Shown here in pieces: positions 52,410 through 64,000 of a stretch of DNA of 64,000 nt (position 1 is its first letter; every line of letters starts with the position of its first letter). Source of the DNA: Seriola aureovittata (lineage: Eukaryota; Chordata; Actinopteri; Carangiformes; Carangidae); assembly GCF_021018895.1 (NCBI RefSeq), contig NC_079379.1:20175276-20239275 (forward strand). The letters are read 5' to 3'. The notes below the pieces were generated by a model. That model was not told the DNA's origin. It made no database searches and worked only from the letters and a program-made list of their open reading frames with translations. The translations under genes and the position numbers were made by a program.

Positions 52410-54766
52410 TGCGTCTGTCTGCAACCACTGATCCAGACTGCCAGGCAGTCCCAGGCCAGGCAGCGCAGCAGGGTGTTCGAGGGATTTCGATGGGGCCGTT
52501 GCCACTGGACCACCACTTCCCATCATGCTGTTCAGTATGGCCAGTTTTGAATAAGTGACTCAGCAAGCCCTTGACGGACATTTTTATGTCACTGGTCTTT
52601 AACAAAGAAAGAAAAGCAACACAATGCTCCCCGTGGTGTGTGTGTGTGGAAGAAGCCAGGCCTTCCCCACCAATCAGAGTCCAGCTGTCGCCTTTACAAT
52701 CTCTAATGAAGACTGAGTGTGTGTTGTGTATTTGACTGATTGGGAATGTGTTCCTGGGCTGATGTATTTGTATGTGCATGCCACCACATGCATACCATTC
52801 TCACGCTCATTCGCTTTGGCATCACAGAGACACTGATGGAGTTTTGTTTCCTGAGCAAAATCCTTTGCAAAATCCTTTTTTTTTTTTTTTTTCACGCGTC
52901 ATGGTTGGTCAGCCTTCCCTTTAGGGCCAACTCCATTCTTGTCACAGGGATAAACAGAAATAAAAAAGAACAACGTGAGTGTGGCTGTAGCACAATGTGG
53001 GAGGATTCTCTCCTCTCCTGCGCATGAAACCTGACATGAAATCATGTGTTGCTGTTTTAAAATACAGCAAACTAACCAGTGTCGATGCGGGTCTTATATA
53101 ACAGGCCATATACGGAGCAAATGGGCCCCAGCCTTAGTGAAGCTGTCATCTGCTGGAGTAGTAAAACAATGGGAGTGAAGGGTGAGAGATAACAGAGCAC
53201 TACCCCTGCTGTGATAATAACACTGTGTGATGGCTATATTTAGGGGCTCACTTTGACAGAATTGCTGTGTGTGTGTGTGTGTGTGTAGGGCAGTATACTG
53301 TGGGCTGCTCAGAGCTATGCAGCGCCACAACAGCTCATAATTTAACCTTACCCGTATAATCCTCCCCTAGTTCCCTCTTCCCCCCTGCAACAGAGATGGG
53401 GGCTGTCAAATAAAAAGATAGGTGTGTTGTTTTATTTTACAGCAACTTTTAAAACCATCCTCATCTACCATATAATATGATGTTTACCATGAGCTCTCCT
53501 CATAATAATTCATGTCAAACAGAGGGGTGGGTGCACTGATTCAAGGTATGGTTGTGTTCACTATAAGACACGCACGCACAGATACGCTCACAGTTTTAAA
53601 TTTGACCTTTTTGTAAATGGATATTGTGGCCTTTCCCCTGCATTCTCAGGCCGAGGCACACCACTCATTAAACCAGCACCAGAGCTTGCTACCAAGACCT
53701 TATCTCCAATAAAAAACAGCTCAGGCCTGGACAGCAGAATAATGACTTTTCACTAGATTTTTTACTCGGGTTTGAGGCCAGCTGATGCATTTACAGGAGG
53801 TGCAATAAGGCTTCCCTCCTTTGCGGTCTCCTCCTGTGCTCTAAAGATACCAACACCACTGCTGCGTAGACTAGGTTACTCTGAGAATACGCCTTGATCC
53901 CACACGAGACTCTTTTTCATCAGTTACATCAAATATTTTACAGGTGCAATTAATTAAATACCATTAATGATTTAAATCTGCCCTGTTATTGTGCATGCTA
54001 TCTCACCGCAAGAAGTAAGCTGCACGGGTCTTCATGGGTTATAAAGGTATAAGCTTCTTGAATGTCCGACCACACCCAAAATAAGATCTGATTCTTTTTT
54101 GCGGCAACACCTGACAGTGACGTAGCGAGATACGCTATGTCACCACTGCACAGCGTGTGGAAAAAGCCTGTTGTTGATGTTGATGTTGAACTCGTAATGT
54201 TTCCTGTAGACTGCTAAGAAAACAGCTGTTAATGCTAACCTTGGCTATGTAGCGATAGCAAAAACTTTTAAAGTTGCTTTAAAGTCTCAGCGTATGAATA
54301 AAAAAAAAAAAAAGGGGGCAGAAATAAAGCTGTCACGTCCGACTCCCTCCTTAACAGTAAGTTTATTCAACCTGAAGTGAAGCAATATGACTAATAGCCA
54401 ATGCAGTATTTTGTACTGACATAACATTCCCATATTTTGTGATGGTGGACAAAAGGTAGAAATACAAAGTGTTTGAATGCCACAGTGACTCATTTAATGT
54501 GAGACACTACGCAACCTACTGAATTTCTTACTTGCTGGTTAATTATTTCAACCTATTTGTGTTGCTATGATTTTAACATGCATTATTCTAACACAGGAGT
54601 AACACAGGAGTGGTCTATGTTTGAATAAACACATCCTCTGAGGGCAATGTCAAGGCAAGGAGTGACGGACAGGCCATATCTACTGTGCAGTAACTGAGAC
54701 CTCAAGACATCAGACTCCTCACGGGTTCACTCCTTTCCTGTCAGCATAACATGTTTTCTCTCCGTC

Positions 54767-54852
54767 GATTGGGGCAGAGTGTTCCCTGCCCTGTTTCTAT
54801 TGGCTGGCAGCCAGGGTTTTTTGAAGCCATCATGATGAGATAAGCCAATCAG
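54767..54852. promoter_or_regulatory. cluster of CCAAT boxes
   Basis: GATTGGGG at 54767, ATTGGCTGG at 54798 and GCCAATCAG at 54844 lie within 90 bases. NF-Y-type promoters often have such spacing, but no exon is attached. Speculative. Confidence 0.2.
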
Positions 54853-57800
54853 AGTGGCCAGGTTAACCTCAGGGTTATCAGCGCTGCTGTTTACCTAACC
54901 CGGTTCTCCATACATACTCAACACGTGTGGAGGTCTGTGCAAGTCAGCAGCTCTAGTTGGCTTTTTGAGCAGTCTACTATACAGTGTTTCATTGTTGTTA
55001 TATGAACCGAACCATCACAGGAGCAGAGGTATTTGGATGTCCCAAGCTATTAGACACCGATTCCACTCACATAAACACACATAGTGTGTCTTTCTCGCGC
55101 ACACTGCTCCCCTCCTCCCTTTCTTTTTGTCTTCAGATTCTGGACAGATGTGTCAGGATTTGGGCGAAGGCCAGTTCCAGAGATACTAGAAGTTCAGACA
55201 CAGCCCTGCAGAACAGACTCCCTATCATGCACACACATGAACGCATTCACACACACACAGACATACACACACCTCTCCTCCTCCCTCACCCCCCTCTCTT
55301 CCTGTTGAATTTTGTTCCCACTGTTCTGAGAAAAACGAGGCTTGACTTTTAAAAGGGAATGTTCTGGACCTTGTCAGCAGGGTTTGGTACCGGTCATCAA
55401 GCTATGGTCGGGCCGGGCCAAACTCACAGTCTTACATGTTACATCATTCTCTCCGGGGTTTGCTCCTGTTTGACCTTTCCATGCCACCTGAAACGGAAAG
55501 TCCTGCTGGGCTCAGACAAAGTAATAATCTGGACTTCTCTGAAATTACTCTGTCGCTAAATCAGCGCGGTGACTGTTCAGCTTTAATGTGAAAGCTTGGA
55601 GTCGTATTACTCTGCTGCAATATAACCAGCTCATGGTCAAGGTGTGTGCTGTTCCTGGTGACACAGTCTGCAGAATCCCCCACCCACCTGGACAGCAGTA
55701 GACGAACAATGGCTACTTCAATACTTCGAAAACTCCATGGAAGTAACTTCCACCAAAACTGACTTGACTAAGATTGTTGAACTGTAACTGAATTAAACAT
55801 GCACAAAAAACAGGCTACATTTTCATGTCTGTTGCGGCTTGTGCACTAGATGTCACTGTTTTACATAGAGAAACTGTTTCTATGCATCTCTACTAACAAA
55901 CTGAGCTTGTTTTGTTGTCCTGAAGCTCTCAGAGACACCGCACGTCTTTCAGCATGAACACAGTCAGACACATCAGATGAAGAACTGCATGTTCACTTGT
56001 CGTTTGGAAAGACAACATTTTGGATAACGCAACATTATAAACTAGAAAGTGACTTACAGAGCTGTAACTGGAATCTAGTATAAAGTGATAAAAGTCTCTG
56101 ATCTAAAGTGGTCGTTGGAGATTAAATGGCTCAAAAAGCTTTTTTGCTTCTTGATCTTACAGTTGATCTTTGTGCTGCAGAGCTCACAAATCACCCTCAC
56201 TCCAGCTTGGCTGGCATTCAGCATTGAGACTCCAAGTTGCTGGCTGACGCATGTACAGTGCACTCACCCTCACCAAGTTTAAATGATTAACCTCTTCAAT
56301 CGACTTTTCCATCTGAAGCAGTTAGAACATCAGATATCTGTTTAGTTTATCTCTCATGCCTCTTCTTTACGCTGCCAGAGCCGTTTGAGTTTCTCTGTGT
56401 TGTTTAATGGACACTGAGCTCAGCTTTGACCTAAACAAATGTGGTTTAGATTCTGGCAGTGTTGCTATTAATATCCAGTCAGTCTTTTGGCAGCAGATAG
56501 CTGATACTTAAAGAGGGAGACAGGGCATGATGGGAGGGAACTGCCTGCCTGCCTGGTGCACAGGGGAAAATCTTTGCATAACCTAAGAATACTTTGTTTT
56601 AATCTGTTTCACAGTCAGTAGCTTAATATATCAGGAATCTACAATTACACAGCAGCATTTCCAGAGGCATAGAGTGTGTGGGGCTGATAAGCTCTGACTG
56701 GGGTGCAGTGTCTTCACTTGTATTGCTGCAGGGAGGCAGTTTAAAGTATCAAATGATTGTGTGGTCTTATTTAAACCCTGGCAAAGTTTTTATTTTTATA
56801 CACTATCAATGATTATTTAGCCGCTATGATTTTACTCCAGACAATTCAGATATGATTATAATCTAGGTTGTAATCCAGATGGACATCTCTGTCTAAGCAC
56901 TGAATGATGAGCTGAAAGATTAATATAGACAAATACCTGTTGTTTATCTCTCCTAAAATCTCATTTACACTCCTAACAGAGTGTTTGTTGCTGTATTTCT
57001 ATTTCACTTGACATGACTGAGTTTTCATGCCAGCCTTACTCTCAGGATTCATATGCCGTGCTCATAATGAAAACCCCTGGTGCCGGGGCAGATTCAGTTT
57101 CTGAGGTGCAATGCAAACATTCCAAGTGATTTAGCCGAGGAGAAAATTAAATTCCTCAAATGATTATTGCTCAAGTCTTTTTCCTTTTTTTTTTTCTTCT
57201 GGTGCGCTCTTAAAAGAAAAGACTTGCAGGTGCAGGAAGAACATTCTTCTATCATGCTATCGCTATTGAAAGGGGAGTTGTGTTCCCTGCTTTCACAGTG
57301 CTCTATTCCTGTAGCCTCCGAGCCCGAGCCAGATGGAAGGGTGGCGTTCCACCACATGGCGATCCAACCCAAACATCTGCCTGGCAACGGCTGAGGCCTT
57401 CTCACAGAGACAAAACACAGGCCAGCTCTGTGCGATACCATTACAAATGATTATTCTGTTTGATTGGGAATAGCTGCTGTACACTGCCTCCAGCAGGGAG
57501 ACGTTAGGTTGGAAATACATTTCGCTCTCATTGTGGATGAAGTGGAACCGGATGTTTTACCTTACCCAGCCTTCACCCAGTTAACCTAGCATTAACTCAG
57601 CCCTCAATCAACCTTCACCCAGTTCACCCAGCCCTCTCCATAGACTGCAGAAAGATATGGAATTAGCTTCTATGGCCTCATTCACGTATTTGTCAAGGGA
57701 CATTTAAAGCTTGAAATCCCCCCTTTGCCAGAGGTGTGTATTCAAGTCATATGAATTGAGTTGGATTTGAACATTGACTGTGGACTTGTAATTTCACCTT

Positions 57801-58132
57801 GGTTTCCGACACCTGAGACTTGCAGTGACTTGATATCCTTTCTCGATGTCAACTGTTCATTCTGTTGGCAGCAGATATACACTTTGAACCAATGCCACAA
57901 CAACGATCAATTACACTGCAAGTGCAAAGGTAGACATTAGGCAGACAAGCAGTCAGAGAAAAGATGACACCTTGGATTATCATATTTGGATGTAAATATT
58001 ATGCTGTGGTCAATAAAAACATTAAATGCAACGTGCAAAACATTTGGCTAAGAAATTCCAAATGAGCAAAAACACATACCGAGGCCTACGATCACTGGGT
58101 CTGCGCCCATCAACTTGAACTCGATCAAACAG

Positions 58133-58402
58133 GCTTATGCTCCTTCTCGCTTACTGCATTCCTCCCAGACATGTCGCCTAGCATTGACATCCCTGCACAC
58201 AAGTCAATCTCAGTCCAGACTGTTTTCATCTGTGGTTCCCCAATGGTGGAACAAACTACTGAATGCTCAAGAATCTCTTGAATAGACGTAGTACTTAGTA
58301 CTTACACCAAGTACTCCTACTGCACTGAAGCTTTAGTGACGTCTCTCACCTGTAAGTCGCTTCGGATAAAAGCGTCTGTCAAACGAGTAAATGTAAACGT
58401 GA
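58133..58402 (+). mobile_element. LINE relic, C-terminal end and 3' tail
   Basis: The plus-strand frame from 58133 to TAG at 58283 reads SQSQSRLFSSVVPQWWN near its end, a pattern typical of the C-terminus of fish LINE reverse transcriptases. The tail GTAAGTCGCTTCGGATAAAA, then GCGTCTGTCAAACGAG, resembles a common teleost retroposon 3' end. The family is not assigned. Confidence 0.65.
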
Positions 58403-59357
58403 TCAACTTAAAAGGTAATATGTGAATGTTGGATTTGCCGCTGGTTTTTCTGCTGACTTAAACTGATCACAAAAGGGTTCAAGTGTATTTGAAAGTAATA
58501 AATGCAAACTTTTAAAAGTGCTCATTATTTCTGTAAATGTATGATACTAACTTGGGATGATTTTTTTTTTTTTCCTGAGATGGTAGCTGCCTCATCCAGA
58601 TTCCCAGACTTTGCCTAAATTTCCCAGGCCCCATAGTCAGCTGGCTCCTACCGGTCTGGTGATAGTGAGAAAAGTTTATGATTCTAGTGGAAATTAAATC
58701 TGCGACAATAAACTTTCTCAAAACACGCACATGTAACCCAGGGGTGAAGCACACGAACGCTCTCCAAAAGAGGTGTTGAGCTTTTAGTGTGTAACATCAT
58801 CGTTTACTCTTTTTCTATTTACTACTTCGTCAAAAGTAAAAGGAGATTCTGCGTCGTGTACACATGCACAGTAGCTGTGATCGAATTTAGTTTTCCAAAT
58901 GCGCTTGTGTGACTGCAGAGACTCGGTGGCACTGACGTGCCAGGCAGCCAGAAGGAAAAGAATGTTCTGTTATTAGTGGAAAAGCTCCTGTTATGTGGAT
59001 TAATCTACAGCTTCGACTTTGATCTCCTGACTCACTCTAAGCGACTTTGGAGGGGAGTCGGGGCCAGGGCTCATTTCAGACACATACACACAGAGAGCAC
59101 ATGCTGCAAATAATGTCCACCACGATGAGTCACATAATCCAGGTTGAAAACGTAATTAGTTTCTTTCAAAACAAGTCAAAATAATCAGTCAACTTTCCCA
59201 GAGTGTCGTTAATTTAGTTAATAAACAAGAAATGTTGAATAATACTGTTGAGGTTTTGTGATACTGACGCTTCCTTCTCTAAACCGCCTCAAACAAATGA
59301 AACTATACTGAAAGCAAATACAAGTCCTCACCCAATCAGCAGAAATGTACTTCTCTG

Positions 59358-59400
<43 letters not shown>

Positions 59401-59789
59401 TCCAGGGCTTATAAGCACCAAAAAGACCAAAATCTCTGAATCCCAACACTGTGTTCCAAGCTCTTAATAAGATTTAAGTTTGTAATGTAGATGCTTAATT
59501 ATATCCCAATCCCATGTCGAGGCAAAGACAGAAAAATTATTTTGTGGCTAATTTAGATTTAATGATTAACAAGGTGTTAAGGGATTTATGATTCTTGGAA
59601 ATACTGTTTAACAACAGCCAGTGTGACCCAATGAAGCAATGAACAAATCAAAATCAGAATCTTATATCTATACAGACGTTGAGCAGATGTTTGTTCAGCG
59701 AGAATGATCTTCGCAGAGAAGCGCCACTTTTAAGGTTTTTGAAGCCTAAATACAATCGCCGGAAGTAAAAAGGCCACAAACAAACTGCA

Positions 59790-59905
59790 CCACTGTCGCT
59801 TGACTTCAACGTTTCGAATTTCATGACAATCTGTCCAGTAGTTGTGGCAACATTTCACTCAAAACCAGAAATTTCACCCTCATGGTAGCACTAGGAGTAA
59901 AGGAC
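59790..59905. repeat. dispersed repeat fragment
   Basis: TTTCATGACAATCTGTCCAG and CTCATGGTAGCACTAGGAGT are wording shared with the fragment at 63050-63250; probably an old teleost repeat. Confidence 0.45.
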
Positions 59906-60415
59906 ATTACTTCCAAATCCATCCATCCAATCCATCAATAATTTCATTCTGGGCCAAGGTGGGCTGACAGACCTCAGAGGGCTAAAAAAGAACCTATCAT
60001 CCCTACTACCTTATTTCATGCTGGTTCTTTGCTCTGGCAGCCACTTCTCCCCCTCTCGCTACACCCGACCTTACTTCTGTATGATATTATGTTTGGAGAA
60101 GTAGCAGCATTCCAGCTCAGAGGTGAACATCAATAAAAAAACAGTAGGTTGTCAACAGCGGCTCGCAGACCACCCAACCACAGACACTTCGTCCACAAAG
60201 ACACACCCGCAAAACACAGACGCACCGCAGTGAATCACCTACAAAACATGCAACAAGCACACACATTGTACCCTGGAGGAGTTACAAACACACACATGGA
60301 CACACAATGTCAGGGTGACCCAGTTCCATATTTGTGGATTCGGTTTTATTCGAAATGGTCACAACACACTGAATTTTCTGACCCATCCTTTTATGGCATT
60401 TTCACTGTCTCACAT

Positions 60416-60454
<39 letters not shown>

Positions 60455-60568
60455 TGCAAGATAGTGCTTTGATGTTACTCTTTGGCCTGTTATGCATCAC
60501 ATGTGAGCATGCTGTACATTGTATTTACAACTGGAGGCAATTTAGCCCATGGTGGTGGTGTGAGTAGT

Positions 60569-60624
<56 letters not shown>

Positions 60625-63049
60625 AGCTGACCTCCCAAGGCCTCGAGAGACTCAGATTCCACCACATCTGGGATGCCTAACTATTTCCCAACAAGGGTCA
60701 GTGGAATTTTTATGTAACAGCCACGCTTCTCCTGTGTTTTCAAAACACGGCGCATGTTCATGTGTTTGTGTGACTGATCCATTTCAGTGGGAAGCATCAA
60801 GCTGTTTCTGTTGCCGATTGCGTAACTCTATTACACTTTACCTATGAATGCAAACAAACAGAGCAGTGGGACTAGCCGGTCATCAGACCAAGCCAGACCT
60901 CAGCCATTAAAGTTTGTTAGCTTTCCTAGAAAGTCACTGTGCTTTGAAGTGGTGGAGGGTCTCATCTTTTAATGTGCTCTAATATTTAACAGCGCACAGT
61001 TTGGTGCTGAAATCCATCAACATTATTCCAAGCTGAGCATTCATACAGACCTCAGATATTCATAAAATCTACTCTAACAGAACCTTGTCAGTGTGTGTCA
61101 GTGTCTTTTTACAAGTTGCACAATTTCACTTTCTTCCAAACCAACATTGCATGTTTAAAAATGCTGAATGAAGGGATCATGACTTGGATATTTCATGGGT
61201 TATTTAATGTTACTGACACGTTTTAGGCTGCGAGCCGACCTGCCGCTAGTGTTTGCTCAGCTAGTTCTTCTGATAACTTGATATTCAGACGTCAAATGAC
61301 TAAAATCCTTCATCTGGTTAAAATATATGGTGAAAACAATTAAGATTTAAAAAGTGTATGATTAAATGTGGTTTAAAACAGAATAAAAAGTCAATTTTGA
61401 CCACATCTGTCAGACAACCACAACGCTGACGCATGTTCAAAGGGGATATGATGCCATTGACAGGCAACTGAATAAAAATGGCTGTTGTCTTGATTAACTA
61501 TACCTGCTAACTGTATGTCAAACATACAGTGGCTGCTTGTGGTCAACAAATGTGGACCAGTGGCTAGAAAATCCAATGCATCAAAAACGTTTTGAGATCT
61601 CAAAACCCTATTTTTAACGTTAAGTGCATTTGCATCGCCAGTTCTTTCTACTTCACTGGACTGGGTTTAGGTTGCAGATCTCGTTGTCTCCCATTTGCTC
61701 CTGTGAGTGAAGATACTCTCTGCTCCAGCTGCTGCAAATACCAGGCTACTGCAAGCACATATCTAATCTACAAAGACCATCGTACAGTGCTTTAAATGTT
61801 CAATCAGATGTAATTGCCGGCTGATACAATGAGTTCAAATGCAACAGAATTGCTGCAGATGTCAGAGAAGTTCTGCCAAGTTCTGTAACTGAGTGTAAGC
61901 GCTCCCATGTGATGGTGAGGTGGTTTGATGTATGTTTTTCCAGTGTACCTCCTGGTGTTGGCTTTGTAAACAAAGCCCGATGTGGAGCGCTGATCCTGGA
62001 AATAGCCTGTACCTTTGGCCTATTTAAAGAGCAACCTTTTATCTGAAAAATTGATGAGGCCTCACATAAATGTGGCCTTAGGCTCATGTCTGTGCAGGCT
62101 CATGTTTAATTTTTGGCAGGCTGACACATGTGTATATACCGGCTGTCAGAGGCAGGAGGACGTCCGCCAGGAGCGAGTGCGAAGCAGTTGGTAAGATTCT
62201 GCTCCATCTGGGCTGTCCATGGGTTGTCTGTGTGGCAGAGGAGGTGCCACCTTAGGAGTCCATATACATCTGAACCTTGAAATAAGCTGTTATATGAATA
62301 GCTAGGTTGAAAATAAAGTATCCTCTCACCTTTCTGGATCCACTTCTCCAAGCCTCCTCCTTATCTGCTGTCAACCCCAACATGTGTCCACATACTGCAG
62401 GTCTGAAAGCAGATAAGGAGGAGGGTTTAGTTAACCTGTGAGTGGGTGAAACCTGAGTTTGTGAATGGCTGCTGGCTGATGGATGGGTGAAAGTGGAGGA
62501 GGCGTCAAAGATTATCTAACAGAACAAACAATGTACGGCCTGTAAAAGAGGTTAAACTGCATTAGAACCAGAATGTGTAAATAGTGTTAATGGGAGCTGT
62601 GAAATTGTAGCTACCACTGCTATAACGTTTTCCATGTTCAGTGCTTCGAGGTATGGTATAATGTTCAGCTATCTAGGCCAAACATTGATGACAGTTAAAT
62701 TCAAACTGGAGAAGTCATTATAATGACAATACCATGTGCCACAAAGTAAAATGAATCTCCAGTGTGTGGCTATAATTTATTCTGCTTATGTGAGGACAAA
62801 TACCCTGTAATATTCTTTTATATGGGGTTATAACCAGGGCCTTAGCTACCACTCAAACACTGTCAATTAACAAGGCTAAAGGGACTACAGCCATTTGCTG
62901 TATTTAGCTTAGAGTGTTAGAATGCTAACACAAATCTTAGCAAATTTTAGCTTACGCATCAGCTCTAATCACAAAGAGGCTGTGCAAATGCCATTAGTTT
63001 TCGGTTATTTGGTCATGAACCAAAGTATTGAACAAAATGATATTTTGAT

Positions 63050-63250
63050 GGTGGCGCTATAAGAAGTTTTTACATGTCGTCTTGTGGGGAACAGGAATGT
63101 CTTCACCAAATGTCACAGTAATCTTTGTTGAGATATTTCAGTCAAATCCCCAAATGACAAAATCATAGTGGTGCTGGACGTAAAGTCAGGCAATCACCAA
63201 AGCCAGTAAAATTCAGCCTCTGGGGACCATGAAGGTCTGAATCGAGTTTA
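63050..63250. repeat. dispersed repeat fragment
   Basis: GTTGAGATATTTCAGTCAAA, TGGTGCTGGACGTAAAGTCA and CTCTGGGGACCATGAAGGTC form a pattern of a common teleost repeat, related to 59790-59905. Confidence 0.5.
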
Positions 63251-64000
63251 GTTGTGAATCATAGAGGCATGCTGCTGGCTTCACGCGCCCACCTGGCTGA
63301 TTTCAGTACTTTTTATACTTACGATACTATTTTTAGGCCAATAAATGAATAAATAATTGAATATGTTATTTTGTGTTTATTTTTAGAGTTTACTCTATGA
63401 AGCAGTTCGGTCTTAATAAAAAATGCTTTTAAAAAATCCAAAATAATAATAACAAATGAATCTGTTGCTGTAGGCTATCTGTTCATGCTGCACTACAATA
63501 CCGTATAGCCTGCGTTAGCATTAACATCGGTCTTGCGAACAGCTTCAGTTCACTGTTGCATTAACAATACAAGGGGTTGTAATACGCCGTCTGAGCAGCT
63601 CTACCAATTCAGAACAGACTTGACAGTGACTCGGTATCGGAAAGCCATGCAGGTCAACCAGGTAAGGGCTGAGCTTCTTCTAGCCTGGTAAGTTAACAGC
63701 TGCTAATGCTAACAGTGGCTATTTAGCAATAGCTGCAGCTTACAGTTAGCTCCTTTAGTGTGTGTTTTAAGGCACTCAGTAGTGAGTTAGTAACCTTGTT
63801 ATGTTTTTGTTATTTTAAACTTCTATGGTATTGCTATAATATTCCTACAGGGGCTTTAGATGTTGGTTTTTTTTTTTTCTGGTGTAAATGTGAGATAAGA
63901 TTTGACGTGAGGGACATATGCTGCAAGCTACAGAGCAGGTACATACCATAAACATACAGCAGTGACACCAGATGGATGGTTTGACACTAATGACTGAGCC

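Larger units (their letters stand above)
50400..64000. other. no recognisable gene
   Basis: Apart from the repeats listed separately, I see no conserved coding exon on either strand. Short open stretches lack recognisable domains or paired splice sites. The region could be intergenic or part of a long intron. Confidence 0.5.

Noticed and set aside
55139..55220. Exon-like stretch after TTTTGTCTTCAG
   Set aside because: The acceptor is good, but the translation is not recognisable, no donor pairs with it convincingly and it runs into CA repeats.

Overview
The window looks like teleost fish nuclear DNA. It has intron-split genes of vertebrate type, dense CA/TG, CT and AT microsatellites, and several interspersed repeats of a style common in teleosts. 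All identifications come from reading the sequence; no database search was possible.

Layout. 1-3.2 kb: no gene, repeats only. 3.2-21.4 kb: snrk (SNF-related serine/threonine kinase) on the minus strand, with seven coding exons (4688-17380) and a non-coding first exon at about 21.24-21.44 kb. Its reading frame closes exactly (2385 nt, 794 aa). One intron carries a 5'-truncated LINE-1-like insertion with a 17-bp target-site duplication. 22.4-24.1 kb: no recognised gene, but a TATA box and in-frame splice signals allow a speculative 42-aa plus-strand gene. 24.1-28.0 kb: rpl14 (ribosomal protein eL14) on the minus strand, complete, 137 aa, with a 5'TOP-type start site.

29.5-46.8 kb is the unusual part: a plus-strand array of two families I cannot name. 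Family 1 (about 190-200 aa) has two complete copies, at 30594-32761 and 41665-43432. Family 2 (about 315-327 aa) has three complete copies, at 35513-37008, 38409-39892 and 45086-46778, plus a 5'-deleted copy at 32853-33632. The order is family 1, family 2 (broken), family 2, family 2, family 1, family 2, as if an ancestral pair had been duplicated and one half re-expanded. Intron positions and phases are kept within each family. Perfect interferon-stimulated response element (ISRE) cores lie at 40707-40716 and 45059-45068, and weaker IRF half-sites lie at the other starts. Family 2 carries a PPCRSC motif followed by a CAE motif, which resembles the zinc site of cytidine deaminases in reversed order. 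The best reading is a fast-evolving, probably interferon-inducible, fish-type gene cluster of unknown biochemistry.

46.8-50.5 kb: rearranged flank with a degenerate direct repeat, an inverted repeat and possible remains of another family 2 copy. 50.5-64 kb: no convincing gene; microsatellites, old transposon fragments and a cluster of CCAAT boxes. It may be intergenic or part of a large intron.
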